This document shows, one piece after another, positions 12,528 through 21,698 of a stretch of 22,325 nt of DNA. A program made the position numbers and the translations under genes. The notes below the pieces were generated by a model that was not told where the DNA came from, made no database searches, and saw only the letters and a program-made list of their open reading frames with translations. The first letter of the stretch is position 1; each line of letters opens with the position of its first letter. Origin of the DNA: Methanocella_A sp035319305 (lineage in GTDB: Archaea; Halobacteriota; Methanocellia; Methanocellales; Methanocellaceae); NCBI GenBank assembly GCA_035319305.1, contig DATHCY010000027.1:1-22325 (forward strand). The letters are read 5' to 3'.

Positions 12528-15110
12528 TTGGATGTGAACCGGAAAGAACTCTCGACCATCAAAGCTCTACTGGCAGAAAACCCCCAGGGCATGACAGTCA
12601 CAGAGATAGCAAAGTCTATACTAATCAACCGCCATTCTGCGGCGAAGTATCTGGAAGTGCTGGTAGCGGCAGGGCAGGTGGACATGAAGACCTTCGGCCC
12701 CTCTAAAGTATATCACCTGTCTCAGAGGGTTCCCATATCGGCCATGCTGAGTTTTTCTTCGGACCTGATCATAACGCTGGATAGGGATATGAGGGCGGTA
12801 AACGTAAACAACCGGTTTCTGGAGTTCACCGGCCTGACTCGACAACAGGTGGTCAATAAAAACATAGAAAACTTCCCCTACTCTTCCCTGACCAGCCCTC
12901 CGCTGATACCGTATGCTAGGGCAGCGCTGGATGGTAAGGAGACATCGGTAGATGTATTTTATCCTAAGGGCGAGCATGGCCATTACTTTATCATGAAGTC
13001 CCTACCCACCGCCTTTGAGAATGGGGAAAAGGGGGCTACGCTCATCATGAGCGATATAACGGAACGCAAGCGGATCGAGAATGCCATACGGGAAAGCGAG
13101 CGCAAGCTCCGCGACATGCTGGAGCAATCGACTGATGGCATCAGTATGAGCGATGAACAGGGGGTAATTGTCGAATTTAACGGGAGCTTTGAGCGGCTGA
13201 CCGGTCTGCAGCGAAGCGAAGTGATCGGAAAGCCCATGTGGAAGGTCCCCTTTATCATCAAAAGCTATAGTCGGATCTTCAACCGGTCGTCCAGACAGGT
13301 GAAAGAACGTATCCTCCAGTTCCTCTCTATCGGGAAATCCCTAGAGGCAGATCAGCATAACCCTCTTCACATTGAACGGCCGGATGGAACTGTGCGCATT
13401 GTACTCTTCAACATGTTTGCAATCAAGACTGCTAAGGGGTTTATTCTCTGTTCCAAAGCCCACGATGTCACCGATCGCGTCAGAGCCGAAGAGGCGCTAC
13501 TCCAAGAACGTCTAGAGCTCGAGATCCGTGTGAAAGAGCGCACGGCCGACCTGGAGAAAGCTAATGTAACGCTGGAGGCCGAGATCGAAAAGCGCATTAT
13601 CTCCGAAAATCTTCTCCGGGAGAGCAAGGAGAAATATCGTAATCTGGTAGAGAGCATCAACGACGTGGTGTGGGAGGTCGATAAAGAAGGCCGGTTTACC
13701 TACATGAGCCCTAGGGTTCTGAATCGGACTGGATACGAGCCTGAGGACTACATAGGCCGGACCATGACCAGCTTTCTAGCGCCCCACGACCAAGAGGGAA
13801 TCATAGCTGCGATCCATGCTGCCATGACCAACCCCCAACCGTCAATCTGCATAGAAGTCAACACTATATGCAGAGACGGGGGAGAGCTCATCATCGAAGC
13901 CAATAGCATCGTCATGTACGACGAAAACGGCTCGTTTCAAGGATACCGGACCGTGTCCCGGGATATCACAGCACGCAAGCGCGCAGAGGATGCGCTACGG
14001 GCGGCAGAGGAGCGATTCCGCAGCCTGGTGGAAAACGTGAGCGACTGGATCTGGGAAACGGACAGTGTCGGGCGTTTTACCTACTCCAATCCCCGGATCT
14101 ACGATATGCTCGGATACCGCCCTGAGGAGGTCATCGGTATCACTCCATTCGATCTGATGCCGCCAGAATACGGAAAAAAGATGTACTACCGGATGATGGG
14201 ACTGGCCCAAAAAGGGGAGCCGTTCTCATCGATAGAAGGCCAGCATCTTCACAAGGATGGGCACATAGTCTATGTCGACGTAAGCGGCATGCCAATACGC
14301 GACAAGAGCGGCGCAGTAGTCGGCTATACCGGCATTGCCCGCGACACCATCGAGCGAAAGATCGCTGAGGAACGGCTGGTCAAGACGACCACCGAATTCA
14401 AGGACATATCCAACTCGTTCCCTTACATCATCTTCAGAATACGCAACGACGGCACCGTCATCGGATTTAATTCATCCCGCCCCCGATATCTATCAGTAAA
14501 GCCAGAGGAATTCCTCAGCAGAAAGATCTGCAATGCCTTTCCGGAGGATGTCGGCAAAAAAATCGGCGCCGCAATACGACAAGCCAATGCGACCGACCAG
14601 ATGACTGTGACTGAGTACTCGCTCATCATCGAAGGCAGAGAGATATTCTTTGAAGCCAGACTCCAGCCAGTACCCGGAAACCAGATCGTCATCATTATAA
14701 GGCCGATCACCGGTAACAAGAGCATAGGAGAGGCCTACCGAGAGAGCGAGAACCGGTTCCGCAATACTATCGAGAGCTTCAACGACATCGTCTGGGAAAT
14801 TGACTCACAGGCACGATTCACCTTCATAAGTTCGAGGACTCAAGAGATCCTCGGGTACAGTCCTGAACATTACCTCGGCAAGATCATCGTGGAATTTATA
14901 CCTCCCGAGGACCTCCCCATCTTTTCTGAGGGGTTTGGGCGTATCCTAGCTAATCCCAGGCCCTACAGTCTGGAACGTATGAGGATGTTCCACCGGGACG
15001 GCAGCATATTATCGATCGAGGTCAACGGCTCGCCATTCTACGATCAAAAAGGTCAGTTTTGCGGATTTTGGGGAGTAGCCCGAGACATCACAAAGCGAAA
15101 CGCAATTTAA
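12528..15110 (+). CDS. One-component regulator: winged helix plus six PAS domains, no kinase
   Basis: The protein has 860 residues. Residues 1-65 form a winged helix-turn-helix (TVTEIAKSILINRHSAAKYL, then a wing ending KVYHLSQ). Six PAS domains follow at roughly 73-185, 194-320, 368-486, 496-612, 624-728 and 741-856; most end in the DIT-R linker of PAS/PAC units (SDITERKRIE, SRDITARKRAE, ARDITKRNAI). A coiled coil (about 318-365, rich in Glu, Leu and Arg) separates PAS2 from PAS3. PAS3, PAS4 and PAS6 are closely alike (SINDVVWEVDKEGRFTYMS and similar), which suggests internal duplication. No histidine kinase, GGDEF or phosphatase domain is present; the gene ends right after PAS6 and a terminator follows. 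It should act as a direct sensor-regulator in the cytoplasm. Ligands are unknown. The start is TTG, chosen from AGGTGGG. Confidence 0.85.
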   Translation: MDVNRKELSTIKALLAENPQGMTVTEIAKSILINRHSAAKYLEVLVAAGQVDMKTFGPSKVYHLSQRVPISAMLSFSSDLIITLDRDMRAVNVNNRFLEFTGLTRQQVVNKNIENFPYSSLTSPPLIPYARAALDGKETSVDVFYPKGEHGHYFIMKSLPTAFENGEKGATLIMSDITERKRIENAIRESERKLRDMLEQSTDGISMSDEQGVIVEFNGSFERLTGLQRSEVIGKPMWKVPFIIKSYSRIFNRSSRQVKERILQFLSIGKSLEADQHNPLHIERPDGTVRIVLFNMFAIKTAKGFILCSKAHDVTDRVRAEEALLQERLELEIRVKERTADLEKANVTLEAEIEKRIISENLLRESKEKYRNLVESINDVVWEVDKEGRFTYMSPRVLNRTGYEPEDYIGRTMTSFLAPHDQEGIIAAIHAAMTNPQPSICIEVNTICRDGGELIIEANSIVMYDENGSFQGYRTVSRDITARKRAEDALRAAEERFRSLVENVSDWIWETDSVGRFTYSNPRIYDMLGYRPEEVIGITPFDLMPPEYGKKMYYRMMGLAQKGEPFSSIEGQHLHKDGHIVYVDVSGMPIRDKSGAVVGYTGIARDTIERKIAEERLVKTTTEFKDISNSFPYIIFRIRNDGTVIGFNSSRPRYLSVKPEEFLSRKICNAFPEDVGKKIGAAIRQANATDQMTVTEYSLIIEGREIFFEARLQPVPGNQIVIIIRPITGNKSIGEAYRESENRFRNTIESFNDIVWEIDSQARFTFISSRTQEILGYSPEHYLGKIIVEFIPPEDLPIFSEGFGRILANPRPYSLERMRMFHRDGSILSIEVNGSPFYDQKGQFCGFWGVARDITKRNAI

Positions 15111-15115
15111 AAAAT

Positions 15116-15150
15116 ATGCGAGACCATACCACGGTCTCCGCATAATTTTT
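15116..15150 (+). terminator. Terminator of the PAS regulator
   Basis: ATGCGAGACC pairs with GGTCTCCGCAT through a one-base bulge and is followed by AATTTTT. It lies 5 bases after the TAA stop. Confidence 0.65.
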
Positions 15151-15331
15151 CCTCATAGATACCAAGCGCCCGACCACTACTATACCCGCCGCCCCAATCA
15201 ACATTTCCGAGCAAACGACCAAAACGGGCATAAAACCGCATTCCTATAATCGATAGTCAGACGCACGTTAACACTCGAATGATCATTCGCCAAGTTGGTC
15301 AGCTAATACTAAAGAGTATAAAAATAGGAAA

Positions 15332-15346
15332 TGGGGGAAACCCCCA
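15332..15346 (-). terminator. Terminator of the dockerin protein gene
   Basis: TGGGGG and CCCCCA form a 6-bp stem around AAA, just beyond the TGA at 15353-15351. On the minus strand a T-rich CCTATTTTTA follows. Confidence 0.6.
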
Positions 15347-15350
15347 AATT

Positions 15351-17588
15351 TCACCCGTTCATAACCAGGTTGTAGAGTACAACAACGTCGTCGTAGTCCA
15401 CCTTTCCGTTCCCGTTGAAATCGTAGGGTTTAACTCCAACGTTCTTGTTGTCCTTAACCCAGTTCATGTGCTCGAAGAATTCGACGACATCGTTAAAGTC
15501 TAATCTGCGGTTGCCGTTGATATCCTCGTATAGTCCGTCGCCGTTCGGGTCTGTGGGCGCCTTAGTCTCTCCGGGGAATGTTTCGACTGTCACATTCTTC
15601 TGGGAGACGACCCGAATGTAGTCGGTCTTTGTGTTGGAGATTTTGTTCCCGTCGATTGTCACAGTTAGTTTGACTGTGTAGTTGCCGGGTGTAGTGTATG
15701 TGTGGTTGGGGTTCTGTAGGGTGCTGTCAATGACTCCGTCGTTGTTGAAGTCCCAGCTCCATGATGTGGGCTTGCCTTTGGTGGCGTCCGTGAAGTTTAC
15801 TGTTAGTGGCGCGGACCCGCTTCTAATGTCGGCGGTGAATTCGACTGGTGATGGCTCCCCAACCTCTATCAAACCATTATATAGTGATGGTTTGATGATG
15901 CTACCGTCGTCAGCGTCCAACCGGTAGTTGCCGAAGGCGAGGTTCGTGCTGCCGACCGAGCCGCCCTTAACCGTGATGGTAGCTAACACCACATTCTTAG
16001 CGCCGGGCCTGACAGCCTCTTTTAAATCCACTCCAACAATCCTGATTGACTGGCCAGACTTCGAGGTTGTAATGGAGGTGTTGCTCAGCATGGCCCATGA
16101 TGGTAGTGAGACGTTTGTGACTGTGGCTACGGACGAGTTGCCTAACGACAGGTACAAATCATAGCCCGATATTCCCATGGGCAGCGAACTCGCGATAATG
16201 TTCACTTTTTTGGTTTCCCCAGGTGAAATCGAGGAGGAAGCCGGGTCGACAGACATATAAATCGATCCTGGAATGGGCGTCGCCGTGACCACCGGCGTAA
16301 CAGTCACCTTCGACGTTGGCGACACCGTTTGTGTTGGCGATACCCTGGGTGTCACTGTTGGTTTTGATGTTGTCGTTGGCGTGGGTGTCACCGATGGTGT
16401 GGCCGTTACCGTTGGTGTTGGCGTGGCTGTCGGCGTTATGGTTGGTATGGTGTTGCCCCATACCGGGTATATTTCCATGACGATGAGTGGGTAATGGTCT
16501 GTCGCGTTTTGATGGGATGAGTCCGGAGCTATGTTCGTGTACGATTGGTCTCCAATGCCATCAGAGTTGCTATCGTTACCGTGGAAACTGCCCCAGTAGT
16601 TGCCTGTGTAATTCGTGAATTGTTTGTTGTTGAACGTGTATGGGATTTGCGTGGTAGTACTCCATGATGTATTCTGGGAGTTCAGGTCGCATACGTTTAG
16701 GTTGCCGAACAGGGAGTTGTTATAAAAGTCGTTCTGGTATACTGAGATTCCGTTCGTGTTCGATAGGCTGATTCCGGCGCCGTTGGCTATGCCGTCACCG
16801 TATTTGACGCCGTCTCCAGGGTTATTGTAAACACTGTTTCTCGCGACGACTGAGTTGGTCGTCCCATCAAGGTTGATGCCGAAATGGTTGTTGTGGACGC
16901 TCGTGCCGCTGATAATAATGTTGTTGCCGCCCTGTGTTTTAACCCCGGAATCCTTTGCTTTATAGTAGCTGCCGTTCTTGATGGCTATATTGTTACAATT
17001 GGCCAGAGTTAGATCGTTTCCCTGGGCGTTGTATGCTTGCAGGTTGGTGAGGGTCGAATAACTCACGCCGGACAAGTACAAATTGTATGTGGAACCGATG
17101 GCCATGCAATCTGATATCTCGTTGTTGACTGAGTTGTCGATATGTATGCCGTAGGATGTGGCGCCACTCGGTAGTGAAGCGTAGTTGGTAGACGTGTCGA
17201 CGTTCTTAATCGTGCAGTGGTTGCCGGTGACTTGGATAGCGCCGTTCTGGCCGTTGCCCACGATGCTGAACCCGTCTAAGACCACGTCGCTGGCGGTTAC
17301 GGTTATCCCGTACGGGTTGCTTCCCCATTGGGTGATGAGTGGTTTATTGATTGGGTTGCTCGCCGTTAGTGTAAGTGGCTTATCGACGGTCACTGCTTCG
17401 TGGTATTCTCCAGCGTCAACTTGGATCGTGTCTCCCGCGTGTGCAGCGTTTACGGCTGTAGTGATATTCTGATACGTCTGTCCTGCGCCGACATGAATGG
17501 TTGCAGCCAGAGAAACTCCTGGAATGACGAAAAACATCACTCCAGCTACCATTATCAATAAGATGCAATACAATTTGGGTTTAATCAT
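15351..17588 (-). CDS. Secreted beta-helix (NosD-like) protein with cohesin-like, PKD and dockerin domains
   Basis: The protein has 745 residues from ATG 17588, which has AGGGGA 8 bases upstream; the longer frame from 17672 lacks such a site. A signal peptide (about 1-28, ending GVSLAA) leads to a right-handed beta-helix (30-375) with many short Asn-rich turns (NCNNIAIKNG, NNIIISGTSV, NHFGINLDG). A Thr-Pro linker follows (about 380-440), then a cohesin-like domain (441-577, IYMSVDPASSSISPGETKKV to VGSTNLAFGNYRLDADDGSI), a PKD domain (580-662, PTSWSWDFNNDGVIDS and YTTPGNYTVKLTV) and a dockerin with two calcium loops (DINGNRRLDFNDVVEFF and DFNGNGKVDYDDVVVLY, about 690-743). It has no membrane anchor at the C-terminus. 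Having both halves of the cohesin-dockerin pair, it could join an extracellular assembly or self-associate. Sugar binding by the beta-helix is possible but unproven. Confidence 0.85.
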   Translation of the reverse strand: MIKPKLYCILLIMVAGVMFFVIPGVSLAATIHVGAGQTYQNITTAVNAAHAGDTIQVDAGEYHEAVTVDKPLTLTASNPINKPLITQWGSNPYGITVTASDVVLDGFSIVGNGQNGAIQVTGNHCTIKNVDTSTNYASLPSGATSYGIHIDNSVNNEISDCMAIGSTYNLYLSGVSYSTLTNLQAYNAQGNDLTLANCNNIAIKNGSYYKAKDSGVKTQGGNNIIISGTSVHNNHFGINLDGTTNSVVARNSVYNNPGDGVKYGDGIANGAGISLSNTNGISVYQNDFYNNSLFGNLNVCDLNSQNTSWSTTTQIPYTFNNKQFTNYTGNYWGSFHGNDSNSDGIGDQSYTNIAPDSSHQNATDHYPLIVMEIYPVWGNTIPTITPTATPTPTVTATPSVTPTPTTTSKPTVTPRVSPTQTVSPTSKVTVTPVVTATPIPGSIYMSVDPASSSISPGETKKVNIIASSLPMGISGYDLYLSLGNSSVATVTNVSLPSWAMLSNTSITTSKSGQSIRIVGVDLKEAVRPGAKNVVLATITVKGGSVGSTNLAFGNYRLDADDGSIIKPSLYNGLIEVGEPSPVEFTADIRSGSAPLTVNFTDATKGKPTSWSWDFNNDGVIDSTLQNPNHTYTTPGNYTVKLTVTIDGNKISNTKTDYIRVVSQKNVTVETFPGETKAPTDPNGDGLYEDINGNRRLDFNDVVEFFEHMNWVKDNKNVGVKPYDFNGNGKVDYDDVVVLYNLVMNG
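16262..16460. repeat. Low-complexity repeat encoding the Thr-Pro linker
   Basis: Degenerate units of the type GGTGTTGGCGTG recur through this stretch (Thr, Pro, Val and Ala codons on the minus strand). Such tracts tend to vary in length by slippage. It joins the beta-helix to the cohesin-like domain. Confidence 0.6.
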
Positions 17589-17995
17589 AAAATATTCCCC
17601 TGATCCACCTATTGTATAGCAAGCAATAAGTGCATATGACCTTATTAAAGTTTCCATAATTATTCGAATCAATTAAATACGGAATATATTAGTGCCGGGC
17701 GTGGATAATAATCATTTTTGGATATTGGTAAGGATATCCAGATAAACTACTTTTTATGGTATTATTTTCATACAAACAACCAAAAACAAGCATAAATTAA
17801 GAGATATGGCATAAGCCGTCAGAGATATGATAGCAGATGAATGTCCATTCGTCGAGTAGGCTGGCTGAAATAGCGGTTGGCTATACCAATCCGTCATGCG
17901 CGATGAAAGAAACGTCTATCTGGATAGAACTGTAGCGCTGGTGAACCATCAAAATTAGGCTGCTATAACCCCGTCAATTAAGGCTGAAACATCTT
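17589..17995. other. Non-coding stretch between the dockerin gene and lysC
   Basis: It holds the AT-rich promoter side of the dockerin gene (17600-17800), with no single convincing TATA-like box. A short 32-codon frame starts at 17837 (MNVHSSSRLAEIAVGYTNPS) and ends at 17935; I cannot assign it and it may be a remnant. Nothing else is recognised. Confidence 0.3.
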
Positions 17996-19399
17996 CTACA
18001 GTTTATGCAGCTCAAACTCGTCGTGCAACACTTTCACGGCCTTCCGTGCGTCTTCCCCATTGACCACAAAGGATATATTCGCCTCGGATGAGCCCTGGCT
18101 GATCATGCGGATGTTGATGCCGTTTTTGCCCAGTGCTGTGAAGACTTTTCCAGCGATGCCCGGCGAGCCGGCCATACCCGCGCCAACGACGGCGACAACG
18201 CAGACGTTGTTATCGCAGGTTAGATCTCGCTCGATCTCGCCGTTGAATTCCCTTTTTAACACGGCGATCGCCCGTTCCAATTGGGATCCATCGATGGCCA
18301 TCGAGACGTTGAACTCGCTCGACGCCTGACTGATCATAATGATGTTAATATCCTCACGGCCCAGCGCGCTGAATATCTTGCCCGCGATGCCCGGAGTGCC
18401 GGACAGGCCGGCGCCGCTGATCGTGATCAGGCCGATATTCCTGATCATGGTCACGGCCTTGATCGGGCTGCCATTTCCCGAAGAGTCCTTCATGAGCACC
18501 ACGGTGCCCGGGTGTTTAGGCTGGAAAGTATTGAGCACCCTGACAGGTATACCTTTCTTCACGGCGGGCTCAATAGTCTTGGGATGCAGCACTTTAGCGC
18601 CGAAGTACGACATCTCCATCGCCTCCAGATAAGTGACAACCTGTAACGTCCTGGCTTCGGGGACCAGTCGAGGATCAGTAGTCATAATACCATTAACGTC
18701 CGTGTAAATCCAGATCTCATCCGCGTCGATAGCCGCACCGATAATCGAGGCGCTATAGTCGGAGCCTCCCCTGCCGAGAACAGTGATTATACCCCGGGCA
18801 TCGGCAGCAACGAAGCCTGTTACCACTGGGATGATGTTTTCCTTTAGCAGCGGAAGCAACTTTTCCTTGACTCGAGCGTCAGTAACCGGATCCGGCTTCG
18901 CACTCTCGTATCGGCTGTCCGTAATCACGCCCGCCTCTCCACCGGAAAAGTACTTCGATTGAATGCCCACATCCCGCAGCGCGCCGCTGATAATCGGAAC
19001 GCACATGCGTTCTCCGAACGAATAGATATATGCAAGCGATCGGTTGGTCAACTCGCCCAAGTAACAGACGCCCACTAGCGCATTCCGCAGCTCAGTCAAG
19101 CGTTTCCCGATCTCCTCCAATGCATCCTGGCGAACATCCTCATCCGAGATGGCCGCAGATATAGTCGACTCATGACGCTTCGCTAGGTCTGAAAAGAGCT
19201 GATCGACATCGTTCGTGCTGCAGGTGTCCTTCGCTACCTGCGCCATCTCATAGAGCCTGTCGGTGACACCCGTCATCGCCGAAGCTACCACGATGACCTC
19301 ATGGCCCTGATCGTGGTACCCTTTCACCAGTCGTGCCACATTTCGTATCCTAGTGCCGTCGCCCACTGACGTGCCACCGAACTTCATGACCAGCCTCAT
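17996..19399 (-). CDS. lysC: Aspartate kinase
   Basis: The enzyme phosphorylates aspartate, the first step towards lysine, methionine and threonine. The 467-residue protein starts MRLVMKFGGTSVG, the conserved amino acid kinase motif. It has SFGERM (about 127-132, substrate binding), GRGGSDYSA (209-217), YTDVNGIMTTDPR (232-244) and FGAKVLHPKTIEP. Two ACT domains follow (about 321-395 and 400-467), both with a G-PGIAGKIF/VFTALG core, for feedback inhibition by an end-product amino acid. This is the usual length for a monofunctional enzyme. It appears to be a single-gene unit with a TATA-like box about 26 bases before ATG 19399, consistent with a leaderless message. No neighbouring pathway gene is in the window. 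Confidence 0.93.
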   Translation of the reverse strand: MRLVMKFGGTSVGDGTRIRNVARLVKGYHDQGHEVIVVASAMTGVTDRLYEMAQVAKDTCSTNDVDQLFSDLAKRHESTISAAISDEDVRQDALEEIGKRLTELRNALVGVCYLGELTNRSLAYIYSFGERMCVPIISGALRDVGIQSKYFSGGEAGVITDSRYESAKPDPVTDARVKEKLLPLLKENIIPVVTGFVAADARGIITVLGRGGSDYSASIIGAAIDADEIWIYTDVNGIMTTDPRLVPEARTLQVVTYLEAMEMSYFGAKVLHPKTIEPAVKKGIPVRVLNTFQPKHPGTVVLMKDSSGNGSPIKAVTMIRNIGLITISGAGLSGTPGIAGKIFSALGREDINIIMISQASSEFNVSMAIDGSQLERAIAVLKREFNGEIERDLTCDNNVCVVAVVGAGMAGSPGIAGKVFTALGKNGINIRMISQGSSEANISFVVNGEDARKAVKVLHDEFELHKL

Positions 19400-19419
19400 C
19401 TTATCATCAATCCATCAGG

Positions 19420-19431
19420 GTTTTTTATACT
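19420..19431 (-). promoter_or_regulatory. TATA-like box of lysC
   Basis: The minus strand reads GAGTATAAAAAA, centred about 26 bases upstream of ATG 19399, with no Shine-Dalgarno motif between. Confidence 0.55.
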
Positions 19432-19758
19432 CTCAGTGCTTAGGGTATATAAGAAAATTACGATTATATGGCTTTGCTGGTTTGAATGCCGGTATATTAC
19501 TACTGATTGAAAGTATCATCTGCGAGTACCTGCTAGGGCAATCATCACCAGCCTAACGTCCGGGGTCCTACGCCCCTCCGCGCCCTATTCATATAAAAAC
19601 CCCTTTTCTCAGTCGGGCCTTGCGAAATTAGTACGGGGGATTGGGGTTCACTAAAGCGCAGAAGCTTGCGGGCGTTAGCCCTGGGGCAATCACATGATTT
19701 CCAACGCATGTTTTGGGTCATGCTGTGCCCTTCGAACCGGTTATTATTAGAAAATAAC
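19432..19758. other. Non-coding stretch between lysC and the ABC exporter
   Basis: This divergent intergenic region carries no supported gene. A minus-strand frame at 19545-19775 (76 codons) includes PRANARKLLRFSEPQSPVLI but has no ribosome site, domain or compositional support. The stretch includes a small GGGCTAACGCCC hairpin on the minus strand and may be a dispersed repeat. Confidence 0.35.
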
Positions 19759-19767
19759 ATATATATT
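19759..19767 (+). promoter_or_regulatory. TATA-like box of the ABC exporter operon
   Basis: CATATATATTA is centred about 25 bases upstream of ATG 19788. There is no ribosome binding site, so the first gene is probably leaderless. Confidence 0.55.
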
Positions 19768-19787
19768 AATACCATACATATACTGCG

Positions 19788-20693
19788 ATGGCGATCGTTG
19801 AGGGCAGAGGATTGGTAAAAGAGTATAATGGGCTAACCGCTGTAGACAACGTGGATTTCACCATAGAGCGAAAGGAGTGCTTCGGCTTTCTGGGACCGAA
19901 CGGGGCTGGCAAAAGCACCATCATGAAAATGATCTACTGTCGCTCGCCAATCACCAGGGGAGACATCCAGGTCAACGGCTTCAGCGTGAAGCTGGATCCC
20001 CGGAAGATCAAGGCCATGATTGGGGTAGCAACCCAAGATGACAACCTGGACCGAGACTTGACCGTATGGGAAAACCTCTACGTCTATGCAAGCTACTTCG
20101 ACCTTCAACGCTCCACTTCTATCAGACAGATCGCCAAGCTGCTGTCCTTCTTCGATCTCACTGATAAAGCGGATATGCCGGTGGATGAGTTATCCGGGGG
20201 CATGCGCAGGAAGCTGATCGTAGCCCGGGCGCTGATCAATAATCCTGATCTATTGATCCTGGACGAACCAACAACCGGCTTGGACCCTCAAGCACGCCGC
20301 CAGATCTGGGATACGGTGATCGATCTTAAAAGCAAAGGCAAAACGATCATCCTCACCACCCACTACATGGACGAGGCCCAAGAACTATGCGACCGCATCG
20401 CAGTCATGTTAGGCGGCAGGATCCTGGAGAGCGGCTCACCAAGCGATCTGATCGAACGGGTCGTCGGCACCAGCGTATGCGAAATGTACACTCCCAGCAA
20501 GGAGGAGGCCAGCTCTATCCGAGACAAGGTCGGGGGAAGCGTCGAACAATTTGGCAGCAGGCTCTATATCTACGGTAACGATGCAGAGGTGCTGCGAGAG
20601 AAGTGTGAAGCTGCTACAGGCCAGCGCCATAACGTCAGAGAGACCAGCCTAGAGGACGTCTTTCTGCGGCTCACCCGGAGGCGGCTGAAATGA
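19788..20693 (+). CDS. ABC-2 type exporter ATPase (NodI/DrrA-like)
   Basis: The 301-residue ATPase has Walker A GPNGAGKS (36-43), a Q-loop glutamine (83), signature LSGGM (135-139), Walker B LLILDEP (155-161) and an H-loop histidine (192). The C-terminal extension after about 220 (SLEDVFLRLTRRRLK at the end) is typical of DrrA and NodI exporters. It would power a membrane permease, encoded by the next gene, for export of a lipid, drug or polysaccharide; the substrate cannot be read from the sequence. Its TGA overlaps the ATG of the permease (ATGA), showing translational coupling. Confidence 0.92.
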   Translation: MAIVEGRGLVKEYNGLTAVDNVDFTIERKECFGFLGPNGAGKSTIMKMIYCRSPITRGDIQVNGFSVKLDPRKIKAMIGVATQDDNLDRDLTVWENLYVYASYFDLQRSTSIRQIAKLLSFFDLTDKADMPVDELSGGMRRKLIVARALINNPDLLILDEPTTGLDPQARRQIWDTVIDLKSKGKTIILTTHYMDEAQELCDRIAVMLGGRILESGSPSDLIERVVGTSVCEMYTPSKEEASSIRDKVGGSVEQFGSRLYIYGNDAEVLREKCEAATGQRHNVRETSLEDVFLRLTRRRLK

Positions 20694-21460
20694 TAATGGA
20701 GCTTCCCACCCGGAGATCACTCCATATCTGGAACCGGAATTATGAGGTCTTCAAAAAATTCCTAGTCACCAGCATCCTACCATACTTTGCTGAACCCCTA
20801 CTATTCATCATGGCCCTCGGCTACGGACTGGGCCTATTTGTCGGCGAGATCGGAGGCATGAGCTATGCTCAGTTTCTAGCGCCCGGAATCCTCTCATCTT
20901 CCGCCATGTTCGCGGCCTCCTATGAGTGCACATACTCGACGTTCGTGAGAATGAACTTCCAAAAGACCTTTGACGCCATACTTTCGACTCCGGTAATGGT
21001 GGAGGATATCGTCTTCGGCGAAATGCTCTGGGGAGCGACCAAGAGTCTAATTAGCGGAGCCTGCATCTTCGCTGTCATATTCCTTCTGGGGCTGGCCCGA
21101 CCAGAATCAGCCTTGATCATTCTGCCTACTATCCTACTATTGGGGCTTATGTTCGCTTCGCTCAGCATGCTTTTTACCTCGATAGTGCCAACCATCGACT
21201 CGTTTAACTACTACTTCACCCTGATGGTCTCCCCAATGTTCCTACTCTCCGGCGTATTCTTCCCAACGGACAGCCTGCCAGGACTTGTCAGGCAGCTGGC
21301 ATGGTTACTTCCGCTTACCCACGCTGTTAATATAATCAGACCTGCGGCGACCGGCCATTACTCCTGGACATTCGCTACTGATGGATCATGGATGGTGGCC
21401 GTTACCATCATCTGCATGACGATCTCCACCTTTCTAATGAAAAAACGATTGATCCAGTGA
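20690..21460 (+). CDS. ABC-2 type exporter permease (NodJ-like)
   Basis: The 256-residue protein has about six membrane helices, beginning with FLVTSILPYFAEPLLFIMAL, and an amphipathic N-terminus (RRSLHIWNRNYEVFKKF). The conserved ABC-2 stretch is SPMFLLSGVFFPTDSLP (about 181-197), followed by LAWLLPLTHAVNIIRP. This matches the NodJ/DrrB layout. It is the partner of the preceding ATPase and overlaps it by 4 bases. The C-terminus ends in a short basic tail, MKKRLIQ. A long inverted repeat downstream may end transcription. Confidence 0.9.
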   Translation: MIMELPTRRSLHIWNRNYEVFKKFLVTSILPYFAEPLLFIMALGYGLGLFVGEIGGMSYAQFLAPGILSSSAMFAASYECTYSTFVRMNFQKTFDAILSTPVMVEDIVFGEMLWGATKSLISGACIFAVIFLLGLARPESALIILPTILLLGLMFASLSMLFTSIVPTIDSFNYYFTLMVSPMFLLSGVFFPTDSLPGLVRQLAWLLPLTHAVNIIRPAATGHYSWTFATDGSWMVAVTIICMTISTFLMKKRLIQ

Positions 21461-21542
21461 ACAAGCATCAGAGCCAATTGCTCAGATCTGATTCATAGTA
21501 CAAACACCATTCTTCCGATCGCTCTGGACAAGACGACTCAGC

Positions 21543-21698
21543 AGACGAACGTTGCGCTCCGTCAGAACATATACCACGAGCGTATCCCAATTGCTGTAAA
21601 ATGCGATTACTCCTCCGATACCCCTTGGGTAGACTTAGAGTTTACAGCAATTGGGATACGCTCGTGGTATATGTTCTGGCGGAGCGCAGCGTTCGCCT
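21543..21698. repeat. 58-bp inverted repeat with a core related to the MITE at 3962
   Basis: The arms 21543-21600 and 21641-21698 match over 58 bp with three mismatches, two of which would be G-U pairs in RNA, around a 40-base loop. The inner part, CGTATCCCAATTGCTGTAAA, resembles the terminal repeat of the 92-bp MITE (CGTGTCCCAATTTTGCTGTAAA type). The loop also aligns with the MITE interior (CCTC-CGAT-C-CTTGG-T-GACTTA). It is therefore a longer member or relative of the same family. No target duplication was found. It lies in the convergent gap 21461-21807, which has no gene, and could also act as a two-way terminator. Confidence 0.75.

Noticed and set aside
16262..16460. Plus-strand Val/Gly-rich frame
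   Set aside because: It is the antisense of the Thr-Pro linker repeat in the dockerin protein.
17837..17935. 32-codon frame before lysC
   Set aside because: Too short, no ribosome site and no recognised family. It is mentioned only as a possible remnant.
19545..19775. 76-codon minus-strand frame
   Set aside because: No start signals or domain. It may be a dispersed repeat, but I could not support a gene.
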